NCBI RefSeq assembly: GCF_900564145.1
Contig: NZ_UOOB01000002.1
Location: forward strand, 372,001-436,000
Direction: 5' to 3'
From: Comamonas sp. lk
GTDB taxonomy: Bacteria > Pseudomonadota > Gammaproteobacteria > Burkholderiales > Burkholderiaceae_C
DNA: 64,000 nt
The translations under genes and the position numbers were made by a program. The notes under the pieces were generated by a model that saw only the letters and a program-made list of their open reading frames with translations, made no database searches and was not told where the DNA came from. Each line of letters starts with the position of its first letter. The first letter of the stretch is position 1. Below, piece after piece: positions 56,162-64,000 of the stretch.

Positions 56162-56776
56162 TCAAGACTCCACAAAATTCTTCAAGAGCCTGGCACCAAA
56201 ATGATGGCTCTTCTCTGGATGACACTGCACACCGTGGATGTTCCCCTTCGATACGATGCAGTCAAAGCTCACACCATATTCTGCAGTGGCGGCGACATCA
56301 GCCTTGTCATCGGCATCAAAATAGTACGAGTGCAGAAAATAAAAGCGCGGCTCTGGCTCAAATTCGTTGAATAGCTTATGCCCCGGCCGAACCTGAATGT
56401 CATTCCAGCCCATGTGCGGCATTGGTAAATTCTTTGATTCAGGCGTAGATGCAAATGCCTTGACATGCCCCGGCACCCAGTTCAATCCGGGAAGCTCGCC
56501 TTCATCACTGCCACTGGCAAGCATCTGCATTCCTACACAGATGCCGATCACCGGCACTTGCTTCGCCAGCACCATCTCTTCTAGACGCGGCCGCATGCCC
56601 GATTCATTCAACAGCCCCATTGCATGGTCAAATGCTCCCACACCCGGAAGCACAAGACGCGTAGCCCCCTCCAGCTCCTCAGGAGTGCGGGCACGTGAAG
56701 CCTCCAAGCCCAGGCGTTTGAACACGGTCAGAAACGCTTGGATGTTCCCGACACCATAGTCAATGATTCGAATCAA
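56162..56776 (-). CDS. wbuY: HisH-like glutamine amidotransferase WbuY
   Basis: A 204-residue class I glutaminase. The nucleophile is Cys in IGICVGMQMLASGS and the partner His/Glu lie in GVQCHPEKSHHFG, so glutamine hydrolysis should be active. The likely start is the TTG at 56776, which overlaps the wbuX stop (TTGA) with AAAGAGG about 9 bases before; the conserved beginning is IRIIDYGVGN. It would supply ammonia, through WbuZ, for WbuX. It is not the histidine-pathway copy: no other his genes are present. Confidence 0.88.
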   Translation of the reverse strand: MIRIIDYGVGNIQAFLTVFKRLGLEASRARTPEELEGATRLVLPGVGAFDHAMGLLNESGMRPRLEEMVLAKQVPVIGICVGMQMLASGSDEGELPGLNWVPGHVKAFASTPESKNLPMPHMGWNDIQVRPGHKLFNEFEPEPRFYFLHSYYFDADDKADVAATAEYGVSFDCIVSKGNIHGVQCHPEKSHHFGARLLKNFVES

Positions 56777-57909
56777 CGGAAATACCTCTTTTCCAGACCC
56801 AACCAGCGCATTGCATTGGCCCCAAAGCCAATCAGCCACCGCTTGTTCTTATAGTCACGATAGGTCTTGTTAGGTGCATCGAATATCTGCTGCAATTCAT
56901 CGACAGTCAGATCCAGCTTGTGGGCGACGTACTCGAATTCCTGCTGCAGAAAATGTTCATCCATCTCGGGCTTTGCAATACGCTCAAGAGCAGCGTCACG
57001 AGTCATTTGCCCAGTCATTATCAGGCTGGAGAAGTGTGCGCGGCGCTTATGAAATCCGAATTTGCGAGGGAGCCAGTAGTCCTCATAAAAACGAGTAAAG
57101 CGCGATTCATGGTGCTTGTGTTGAAAGCGCTGCCAATTAAACAAACGCTCCAGTTCATCCTCCGCATCCTTCTTGACAAAGGGAACAAGGTTCAATGGAT
57201 GATGAACCTTCATCCCCAGGATCTTCTGATAAAACAGCTTGTAAACCAATATATCTTTAAGTGGGAAAGTTTCCAGCGGACGCTTACCAAACTGACGATG
57301 AATATCATGGAAAAGCATTGTGTCTATCCCCAAGTACCCGCCCCACTCTTCAGGCTCACGGCAACATTCCGTCGAGAAGTTTGATCCAGTAATCACATGC
57401 TTGATATTATGTTTCCTGGCGAACGTGTATAACGAGGAAAAAAACGATGCATCCTGGGGAAGATCCTGATCTGGAATTCCGGATTTAAGGAATGCTGCCT
57501 GCAAATCCTTCATCTCTTCCCAGTTAATCACCTCTGTGTAAAGATCCAAACCCAAGCCATCGACTAATTTTTCAATATTACCGACGGCCTGATCAGTATT
57601 CCATCCTGCATCCACATGGAATAATAAAGGACGCAACCCCATTTTTTTTACTGCTATATAGGCTGCGTAAGAGCTGTCCAAACCACCACTCAAGCCAATT
57701 ATGGCATCGAACTCTTTGCCCTTTGTGTCAGCTTTTATCTGCTCAGCCATGTGCGCAATAGCCGCAGAGCCTTGTGCACCGGTATCCCAATTGGGCAGAA
57801 TGGTGGCTGTAAAGTTGTTGCAGTATTCACAAACCCCTTGATCGTCGAATTTGATACGAGGGTCAGAGGTATCCATGATGCAGTGGGTACATATCTGATA
57901 GTTAATCAT
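56773..57909 (-). CDS. wbuX: N-acetyl sugar amidotransferase WbuX (WbpG/LfnA family)
   Basis: A 378-residue enzyme that converts the N-acetyl group of a UDP-sugar into an acetamidino group. Two CxxC pairs (YQICTHCIMDT and VCEYCNNF) bind zinc; the ATP-pyrophosphatase loop is IGLSGGLDSSYAAYIA near residue 75, followed by LLFHVDAGWNTDQAVGNIEKL and ITGSNFSTECCREPEEWGG. The ATG at 57909 has GGTGG upstream. In P. aeruginosa WbpG acts on a mannuronic acid derivative and LfnA on L-FucNAc; the adjacency to fnlABC favours the LfnA activity here. Confidence 0.88.
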   Translation of the reverse strand: MINYQICTHCIMDTSDPRIKFDDQGVCEYCNNFTATILPNWDTGAQGSAAIAHMAEQIKADTKGKEFDAIIGLSGGLDSSYAAYIAVKKMGLRPLLFHVDAGWNTDQAVGNIEKLVDGLGLDLYTEVINWEEMKDLQAAFLKSGIPDQDLPQDASFFSSLYTFARKHNIKHVITGSNFSTECCREPEEWGGYLGIDTMLFHDIHRQFGKRPLETFPLKDILVYKLFYQKILGMKVHHPLNLVPFVKKDAEDELERLFNWQRFQHKHHESRFTRFYEDYWLPRKFGFHKRRAHFSSLIMTGQMTRDAALERIAKPEMDEHFLQQEFEYVAHKLDLTVDELQQIFDAPNKTYRDYKNKRWLIGFGANAMRWLGLEKRYFR

Positions 57910-57923
57910 AATTAGACCACCCA

Positions 57924-59216
57924 TTAATATTTCTGCTTATTAGCAGAAATATTATTTATTAAATCTGCATATTTCATTGCTTGAAACTCTCTAGAAAGAG
58001 ACATAATTTGAGGAGAGAACTCATCTTCAGCACGATCATAAAAAGATGTTTGAGACATAAAATTAAATATCTCTTCTGAAGATTGACTAACTAAATTTCT
58101 CTCACCACATTTACACAACAAATCTCCCGCCAATGTTTGCTTAGAAATATCTGCCAATATTGGACGACCAGAACCCAAATACTCAAATAATTTTGTAGTC
58201 AAAATACCCTGAGCACTTAACGTTTTATTAGAAGATGTTTCAGAGAAAAGCAAATAATCCGCTTCAACAATTTTTTTCAATGATTCGAAGTAGCGAACAG
58301 GAGTGAAAAAATGAAATGCGCCGGATATTTCGGAGTAATCATCAATCAGAATTTTTTCAAGAAGTGCGGCATTACCAAAAAATTCAAAGCGTAGCTTCTT
58401 AAAAAATTCCGGATATTTCTCCTTAATCTCAACGACAGCTTTTAATATATTATGTGGAATTCTACCTGGTGAAACGATACCCATGTAACGTATACGAACC
58501 TTCCCATCATTAATAAGATCTCTCTCAGCACGTGCCTGATTTAATATTTCATGATCATATCCATTAAGAATGGTATCAACATTTAAAGTAAGAGACTTAT
58601 AATACCTAGTCATTGGCTCCGATATACATACGACATGGTCTGCCGAATTAACTAGCCAGCGATCCACAATTTTTTCCAGCCATTTAGAAAAACGCCCCCC
58701 AGGCATTTCATGGCATTCACTAAAATGGTCTCTGTAATCCAATATACACGCTTTATGAAAGCGAATCTTGCAAAAAAGTGCAGCCAGCACCATCGACCAC
58801 GGTGGCGTTGTACCAATAACTATATCTGCTTTTATAATCGTATCTTTGGCTTGCTTGGAAAACCAAGGAGAAAGAAATGACATTGCAAATGGCAGTCTTG
58901 GATCCGGCAACTGACCAAAAATAGCCATCACCTTATCTTTTAAAATTCGCTTCCAAGATGGCTTACCCGAATACATGGGCTCAAATAATCCACCCTTATC
59001 AATTGAAGAGCGCTCTCTACCAAATCCATTAAGCTCAATAAGCCTAACTCCTCGTGGCACCTGCTCCGTAAATTCGCCATCGGCCCGGGATTTACAAGTA
59101 GTGATCACAGTGACATGATGACCTAATGCAGTGAAATACTTTGACAAGGACTCTGCACGTTTCGCGCCAGAACTATTAATTGGGGGATAATAATGAGCAA
59201 TTAGAACAATATTCAT
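57924..59216 (-). CDS. Glycosyltransferase family 4 protein
   Basis: A 430-residue GT-B glycosyltransferase. N-terminal domain IVLIAHYYPPINSSGAKRAESLSKYF; the C-terminal donor-binding domain has RYMGIVSPGRIPHNILKAVVEI and LTTKLFEYLGSGRPILADI, the E-x7-E-like region of family 4. It probably adds the second or third sugar of the O unit on the cytoplasmic face of the membrane; donor and acceptor cannot be read. The DNA is AT-rich (17 G/C in the 60 bases from 58021). The stop is close to the wbuX start, the start overlaps the upstream epimerase gene by one base. Confidence 0.82.
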   Translation of the reverse strand: MNIVLIAHYYPPINSSGAKRAESLSKYFTALGHHVTVITTCKSRADGEFTEQVPRGVRLIELNGFGRERSSIDKGGLFEPMYSGKPSWKRILKDKVMAIFGQLPDPRLPFAMSFLSPWFSKQAKDTIIKADIVIGTTPPWSMVLAALFCKIRFHKACILDYRDHFSECHEMPGGRFSKWLEKIVDRWLVNSADHVVCISEPMTRYYKSLTLNVDTILNGYDHEILNQARAERDLINDGKVRIRYMGIVSPGRIPHNILKAVVEIKEKYPEFFKKLRFEFFGNAALLEKILIDDYSEISGAFHFFTPVRYFESLKKIVEADYLLFSETSSNKTLSAQGILTTKLFEYLGSGRPILADISKQTLAGDLLCKCGERNLVSQSSEEIFNFMSQTSFYDRAEDEFSPQIMSLSREFQAMKYADLINNISANKQKY

Positions 59217-60331
59217 TAATTTTCTCCAAATTTCTTTAGACGCATAAGTAAGTCCTGAGAAATTAAATCGGCAGCATTACCTTGACCATAAATTCCATAT
59301 GGTACGGAATTCAAAGATATCATCGACTCAACAGCTTTTTCAATTTTAATCGGATCTGTACCAACCAATATATTTGCACCAACATCCACTAACTCGGTCC
59401 ACTCCGTCTCATCTCGCAAAGTGATGCAAGGCCGCCCCAAAAAATACGCTTCTTTTTGAAGCCCTCCAGAATCCGTTAATACGACACTGCAATTCTGAAT
59501 GAGTCGAATCATGTCAATGTAGCCGACAGGCTCAACTAACTGAATTAGAGGAGATACATTAATTTCGAAATGATCCAGCATTTTGGCAGTACGTGGATGC
59601 ACCAAAAAAACTGTAGGCTGTCTCGATACTCCAATGACATCTAGCACACGTCGCAGTATTTCGGGATCATCAACATTCTCCTTGCGATGTAACGTAAGCA
59701 AATTGTACCCCTGGGGATGCAAGCACAATCGTTCAAGGACGTTCGAGCTATTTTTTGCCACTGAACTAAAACGATTTACTACATCAAACATCACATCGCC
59801 AGCATTAACAACTTTTTCTCCCGAAATTCCTTCCTTTGCCAATAACTCTACTGCATGTGCACTTGGGGCATAGAGAACATCCGACACATGATCTGTCAAT
59901 ACTCGATTAATTTCTTCTGGCATTGCACGGCGAAATGATCTAAGCCCTGCTTCTACATGCGCAAGATACAAACCCAATTTTGAGGCTGCAATTGATGCAG
60001 CCAATGTGGAGTCTGTATCTCCATAAACCAAAACTCCATCTGGTTTATGCTCCAAAAATACTTTTTCAAGTCCCTCGATCATTCGTCCGGTGTTTTGCCC
60101 GTGAGTTCCTCCTCCCACGCCTAAATTTACTGTAGGGGCAGGTATATTCATCTCATGAAAAAATATATCGGACATTGAATGATCGAAATGCTGTCCGGTA
60201 TGGACGATAATTTCATCGATCATTTTCGTCGCACGTAAAGAAGGGCTTAGTGCTGCCGCTTTGACGAATTGCGGTCTAGCGCCGACAACTGTAATTACTT
60301 TAAAAGAAGTACGTCTATTTTTAATTTGCAT
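59216..60331 (-). CDS. UDP-N-acetylhexosamine 2-epimerase (WecB/WbpI family)
   Basis: A 371-residue non-hydrolysing 2-epimerase from the ATG at 60331. VITVVGARPQFVKAAALSPSL, HTGQHFDHSMSDIFFHEM, VYGDTDSTLAASIAASKL, HVEAGLRSFRRAMPEEINRVLTDHVSD and TDSGGLQKEAYFLGRPCITLRDETEW are diagnostic. It could make UDP-ManNAc (WecB) or act on a 2,3-diacetamido uronic acid (WbpI); the companion genes that would decide, if any, lie beyond the window. It overlaps wzy by 11 bases. AT-rich. Confidence 0.87.
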   Translation of the reverse strand: MQIKNRRTSFKVITVVGARPQFVKAAALSPSLRATKMIDEIIVHTGQHFDHSMSDIFFHEMNIPAPTVNLGVGGGTHGQNTGRMIEGLEKVFLEHKPDGVLVYGDTDSTLAASIAASKLGLYLAHVEAGLRSFRRAMPEEINRVLTDHVSDVLYAPSAHAVELLAKEGISGEKVVNAGDVMFDVVNRFSSVAKNSSNVLERLCLHPQGYNLLTLHRKENVDDPEILRRVLDVIGVSRQPTVFLVHPRTAKMLDHFEINVSPLIQLVEPVGYIDMIRLIQNCSVVLTDSGGLQKEAYFLGRPCITLRDETEWTELVDVGANILVGTDPIKIEKAVESMISLNSVPYGIYGQGNAADLISQDLLMRLKKFGEN

Positions 60332-61598
60332 CTTTTTGAACACGTATAAAGAGGGAGTGAAATAACATATATGCAAATCCGTTACTTAACAGCATACCTA
60401 TTAAAGGTGCCGAGAATAATACAAATGCAAAAATTGGCCAAAGTGACTTAAATGCAATATCATTTGACAAACGAAACCATCGAAAAATTTGTCCTACAAA
60501 AACACCAAAAATTATAACTCCACACCAACCAAAATTAACAAATGCATCAATCATAAAAACTGAATTTGCATTTGCTATTTCGTTCCAAGAGCCAAACTGA
60601 TGTTCAAAAACAAACCTTTCAATATTTATACGTTCAATTCCAAATAGTGCTGAAATAGAGCTACTTGTGGCACCCCATAAATTTTCACCTTGAAAATTTT
60701 TTTCATGAACGACTAATGTATCAGTAGCCGTAAAAATAGGCACAGCTATTGACCTCCACAAAAAATAATCAAGAGCACTATTTGGTGAATAAGTGGCAGA
60801 AAAATAATCGCCACCACTATTCTGATCTAATGACTCTCCACGCAAAGAAAGCGCTGTGGTCACCAAAAGAAGGGCTGCAATAAGCCCCAAGAAAAAAGTA
60901 ATGAATTTTCTATGCAACCTCCTATTTATAGACAGGAAAGCAAATATTGGAAAAATACAATTCAAAAACAATGATTTCTGCATAAAGCTAATGCAAAAAA
61001 CAAAAAACAAAAAAGTTGCAACAAATCGCAGTTTTGATTTTCTTACAAATAAAACTATAATTGAATACGGTACAATTGTATTTACAAGAATAGTACTTAT
61101 ATATAATAATATTATCTCAACGCCCTCTCTACCTTTGAGAAAGGCTCCTCTTTGCGAACTCAATTCATTGCTATCGGCACCCATCAAAGCGCTCCAAATA
61201 GGAATAGATGGAGCGGTCAAAAAAGTCACTATCAGAAAAATAAAAAATACACCGAAAGTAAATAAAACGAATTTTCTTGGAGACAAGCTCAGCCGAAGTG
61301 AATGCTTAAAAAACCTAGAATCAAAAATATTAATTTTACCTCCTACCCACAACGCCATAATACTGACCATAGTAATAGCAGATAAAAATCCAAATGATTC
61401 AGAATTCTCCCTAAATATCGAAATAAATAAAGGTATCACTCCATAAGTGATACCAATAGCCCAAATGAAAATTATTAATGAATTTTCTGGATCAAAGAGG
61501 TATTCAAAAAAATTGGACTTTTTCATTTTTATAACTTTAATCGCATTCACCTCAGAATTTTGAACTCCATAAAATCGAATACTCGACATTAAATTCAT
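60321..61598 (-). CDS. wzy: O-antigen polymerase (Wzy-like)
   Basis: A 425-residue integral membrane protein with about 10-12 hydrophobic helices and a large hydrophilic loop (about residues 255-330, containing SLRGESLDQNSGGDYFSATYSPNS and FRGEN-like residues). Very low sequence similarity is normal for Wzy; the assignment rests on topology, length, and position between wzx and glycosyltransferase genes. It would join O units in the periplasm. The start is uncertain: ATGs at 61598, 61589 and 61526 are all possible and none has a clear ribosome site. Very AT-rich DNA. Confidence 0.75.
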   Translation of the reverse strand: MNLMSSIRFYGVQNSEVNAIKVIKMKKSNFFEYLFDPENSLIIFIWAIGITYGVIPLFISIFRENSESFGFLSAITMVSIMALWVGGKINIFDSRFFKHSLRLSLSPRKFVLFTFGVFFIFLIVTFLTAPSIPIWSALMGADSNELSSQRGAFLKGREGVEIILLYISTILVNTIVPYSIIVLFVRKSKLRFVATFLFFVFCISFMQKSLFLNCIFPIFAFLSINRRLHRKFITFFLGLIAALLLVTTALSLRGESLDQNSGGDYFSATYSPNSALDYFLWRSIAVPIFTATDTLVVHEKNFQGENLWGATSSSISALFGIERINIERFVFEHQFGSWNEIANANSVFMIDAFVNFGWCGVIIFGVFVGQIFRWFRLSNDIAFKSLWPIFAFVLFSAPLIGMLLSNGFAYMLFHSLFIRVQKDAN

Positions 61599-61622
61599 TT
61601 ATAAAAATAACTAGTGAATTAA

Positions 61623-62897
61623 TCATTGCTTATGAGCGAATCCACCTTTTGCTATTTTATAAGAAATAATTAAACTCAAAAAATACATTAATGAGTAAAC
61701 AGAAGAGAAAATAATCAAAGTACCAAAAACATCAAAATAATAACCTCCGATACGTAATGAAAAAAACACAGCGGTAAATAAAATTACTTGCCACATCAAG
61801 TCAATTTTTTGTTTCTCCCCAATCATGAACATAACACTTAAAGGGCTCGCAACAAACTGCATGAAAAACATTGGAGTAAGGATTTGCGCATATACACCAG
61901 CAATTTCCCATTTTTGACCAAATATAAAAGAGAAAAGATCTGGTGCAAAAAAGAAAAAAATAACAAAAGGGAAAAATGATAACAACAACAATTTTTTTAG
62001 TGTGTTAATAAAAATTTCCGCGCATTCTTTTTCACATACATAATAATGACTGGCCTGCTGCCGAAAAACATCCCCTAAAGCACCAGCGACAAGTGCAGAA
62101 GGAGCCCCCATGACTCTCTGAGTCAACGCGAAAAAACCTGGTGCCGCACTATTAAACAAAGCACCCAGAAATAAATTAGGTAATTGAAAAGATGCAGCAT
62201 TAATACCATGAGCAAATATTAAATACTTGGGAAAATTTAGATATTTCCTCGCCAATAAAAATATTCTTTTCTTATTAATATTCAATATTATTTTTTTATC
62301 TTCATGAAAAACTGATTTTGCCAAAACAGCACAAGATAAAGCTCTTCCTCCTATATCCCCCTCAATTAACCCAGCCCCCTCACTCGTCATAGATCCAGAG
62401 CTTAGTTGTAGCAATGCAGTGCTGCTTCCTTGTGCTGTACGACTAATAGCCAAGCGCTTGTATTGAGCTTTACGATTGCTCCAATAGCTCAAGCTTTGAT
62501 ATGTACCCATCAAAAGAGTAGATAGCGGCATCCAATACAGCCATGGAGAAATTTCAGGAACTTTCAGCAAGTTTGTGATCCGCGCATTAAATAACCAAAT
62601 AATCACAAATAAAATAATACTGACAAAAAAACTTAGCATAATAGATAGCATGACTATATGCATAGCATCGCGATCACGCTTTGGCAACACAATCGCTAAT
62701 TCATACCTGCCAGTGACCATGACTGCCAGAATGGAAACGACAGACATATAGAGAGCAAACAATCCAAACTCTTCAGGACTGTAAAGACGTGTGAGAATGG
62801 GGCTGATGGCAATGGGAATAGCCTGTGCCAAGCCAGTTCCAGTCATCAGCGTGAGTACGTTGCGTGTATAAGCGCTTTTGGGGAAAAGTTTTCGCAT
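61623..62897 (-). CDS. wzx: O-antigen flippase (Wzx-like)
   Basis: A 424-residue membrane protein with about 12 helices of the polysaccharide-flippase (MOP) superfamily. The N-terminal NVLTLMTGTGLAQAIPIAISPILTRLYSPEEFGLFALYMSVVSILA is a textbook Wzx start, and the segment around RYELAIVLPKRDRDA is conserved. It would move the undecaprenyl-linked O unit to the periplasm for Wzy. It begins 6 bases after the acyltransferase and ends 24 bases before wzy. AT-rich, with normal GC only in its first 150 bases or so. Confidence 0.87.
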   Translation of the reverse strand: MRKLFPKSAYTRNVLTLMTGTGLAQAIPIAISPILTRLYSPEEFGLFALYMSVVSILAVMVTGRYELAIVLPKRDRDAMHIVMLSIMLSFFVSIILFVIIWLFNARITNLLKVPEISPWLYWMPLSTLLMGTYQSLSYWSNRKAQYKRLAISRTAQGSSTALLQLSSGSMTSEGAGLIEGDIGGRALSCAVLAKSVFHEDKKIILNINKKRIFLLARKYLNFPKYLIFAHGINAASFQLPNLFLGALFNSAAPGFFALTQRVMGAPSALVAGALGDVFRQQASHYYVCEKECAEIFINTLKKLLLLSFFPFVIFFFFAPDLFSFIFGQKWEIAGVYAQILTPMFFMQFVASPLSVMFMIGEKQKIDLMWQVILFTAVFFSLRIGGYYFDVFGTLIIFSSVYSLMYFLSLIISYKIAKGGFAHKQ

Positions 62898-62903
62898 TCA
62901 GCT

Positions 62904-64000
62904 TCAATCCATTATTTTCTTGAATGCAGCACTAACCACAGCGGCATAGGTTTTGGCACCTTCTTCATTCAGATGATGCTCATCCATGTAAATAGGCATA
63001 TTTTTATAAAATGGTGCTTCCGAAAATATTTTTGTCTTCTCGAAATTCAGACTAACCACTCCTGAATGATGTGCGGCAATTTCTTGCAATGTGGTATTGC
63101 TCTTCTGATATGCAGAGTCGATCTCTATTTCCGGGTCCAGCCCCAACGCCTTTATGCGAATCGCCCTTAATGGATTCTTACTCAGCAAAGGTTCTTGCTC
63201 TAGGATATAAATCTTTGATCCTGCTTGGCTTTGCGTCATCAAAAATGCATTCAACGCATTTTTGAATTCAACAGAAGAAAATTGCCAACTCCAAAAAGCG
63301 GCAATGAATATCATATTGGTATTATGTAGATATTTTTCTACTTGCTTGATCTGCTCTAAGCATGGCTTGTGAGCCCACTCCGCAATCCGCTGATAATCAA
63401 ACCCCTGAATAGGTACACAGCTGCTGGCAGTAATGATTCTGGCCTTGAAGCCCAACCCCTTGCCCAATTGGTCAAAAAACAGGTTAAGCATGGCAGCATG
63501 GGAGTCGCCTAACACGAGCACCTCTTTATCGCTATTCAAGTCGCCCTGCAGGCAGTCCCCAATGATCTGTCCATGGCAGATAACAGATGGATCGGCATAA
63601 CGCTGATACTCGATGGGCAGCGGCGGCGGTGACAACGCCCGATTGAGCGTTGCCACACTCGGTACGGTTACCAAAGCTGCGCATGTCAGCAGACCATAGC
63701 CCACGACTTGGCGAGCGCCCGTACGGCTGACTCGCAGCGGAACCTCCACCCGATAGAAAGACAAGGTGGCCAACAATAAAGTAACAGCAAGGAACAGCAT
63801 ACTGGAGGACATGTCCAGTAATTGTTCTCCGGTGTAGTAGCGCAGCAAAGCAAGTACCGGCCAATGCCACAGGTAGAGCGAATACGATAGTTCGCCCACC
63901 CAGACCATGGGACGGCTGCCGAGCAGGCGCCGCGTAAAGCCTTGCGCTGGCTGCAAAAGAATGAATGCTGCGCCCATCACAGGCAACAACGCGGGCAGGC
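62904..64000 (-). CDS. OafA/YrhL-type acyltransferase, 5' part outside window
   Basis: The C-terminal 365 or so residues of an acyltransferase-3 protein; the frame stays open to the window edge. The first part has the last membrane helices of the acyltransferase domain (VWVGELSYSLYLWHWPVLALLRYY and helices at about 40-65 and 85-105 of the visible part). The rest is a periplasmic SGNH domain with the serine in VLGDSHAAML and the Asp/His pair in MDEHHLNEEGAK, both intact. It would O-acetylate a sugar of the O antigen or lipid A. It begins the visible operon. Confidence 0.87.
   Translation of the reverse strand, partial: LPALLPVMGAAFILLQPAQGFTRRLLGSRPMVWVGELSYSLYLWHWPVLALLRYYTGEQLLDMSSSMLFLAVTLLLATLSFYRVEVPLRVSRTGARQVVGYGLLTCAALVTVPSVATLNRALSPPPLPIEYQRYADPSVICHGQIIGDCLQGDLNSDKEVLVLGDSHAAMLNLFFDQLGKGLGFKARIITASSCVPIQGFDYQRIAEWAHKPCLEQIKQVEKYLHNTNMIFIAAFWSWQFSSVEFKNALNAFLMTQSQAGSKIYILEQEPLLSKNPLRAIRIKALGLDPEIEIDSAYQKSNTTLQEIAAHHSGVVSLNFEKTKIFSEAPFYKNMPIYMDEHHLNEEGAKTYAAVVSAAFKKIMD

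Noticed and set aside
55361..56776. hisF and hisH of histidine biosynthesis
   Set aside because: No other his genes are present, the HisF-like protein lacks the catalytic Asp11, and the pair is coupled to wbuX in an O-antigen operon.
57924..62897. A prophage or transposon bringing the AT-rich genes
   Set aside because: No integrase, transposase, terminal repeats or phage structural genes; the gene content is that of a normal O-antigen locus.

Overview
The window is GC-rich chromosomal DNA of a betaproteobacterium, most likely a Comamonas-type member of the Comamonadaceae. The evidence is the style of the proteins (SlmA, ArgB, TctE-like kinase, GltIJKL, DUF2848, DUF3025, DUF2164), dense rho-independent terminators, and short interspersed motifs around GATAGCTG...GCGC that I associate with this family from memory. 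I saw no rRNA, tRNA, transposase, integrase or CRISPR array.

Bases 1-21,700 are housekeeping and metabolic genes: the end of a DUF2848 gene with an amidase and a LysR regulator; cysK; a DUF3617 protein; an ABC exporter with a DUF2164 gene; the sbcD-sbcC nuclease pair; a large FAD oxidoreductase; an enoyl-CoA hydratase; a lipoprotein; htpX; a DUF3025 / NYN-LOTUS / pyrC run; and an ornithine cyclodeaminase-arginase pair that would turn arginine into proline. Bases 21,700-29,750 are transport: a complete glutamate/aspartate ABC system (gltI-J-K-L on the minus strand), a LysR regulator, and a TRAP transporter in the order Q-M-P. Bases 29,850-34,000 hold a 2-hydroxyacid dehydrogenase, an Atm1-type ABC exporter, a YciA-like thioesterase and a bactofilin.

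Bases 34,200-44,550 are a minus-strand fatty-acid degradation cluster. Read in the direction of transcription it has a TetR regulator with a 14-bp palindrome just upstream of its own start, an acyl-CoA dehydrogenase, a DUF2147 protein, a fused 3-hydroxyacyl-CoA dehydrogenase/enoyl-CoA hydratase, a thiolase, an alpha/beta hydrolase, a TesB-like thioesterase, an enoyl-CoA hydratase and a PaaI-like thioesterase. Just beyond the enoyl-CoA hydratase, its last codons are repeated twice in tandem. Then come slmA, a TctDE-like two-component system and argB.

From 49,178 to the right edge lies an O-antigen locus. A plus-strand WecA/WbpL-type initiating transferase faces a long minus-strand operon (wbuC, wbuB, fnlC, fnlB, fnlA, wbuZ, wbuY, wbuX, a GT4 glycosyltransferase, a second UDP-HexNAc 2-epimerase, wzy, wzx, and an OafA-type acyltransferase running off the window). 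FnlABC make UDP-N-acetyl-L-fucosamine. WbuX/Y/Z are a sugar amidotransferase with its HisH/HisF-like ammonia supply. Their adjacency suggests that this bacterium decorates its O antigen with an acetamidino sugar, plausibly L-FucNAm; this is the most interesting system in the window. The distal half of the locus (about 57.9-62.9 kb) is strikingly AT-rich compared with the rest, as expected for a horizontally exchanged serotype region.
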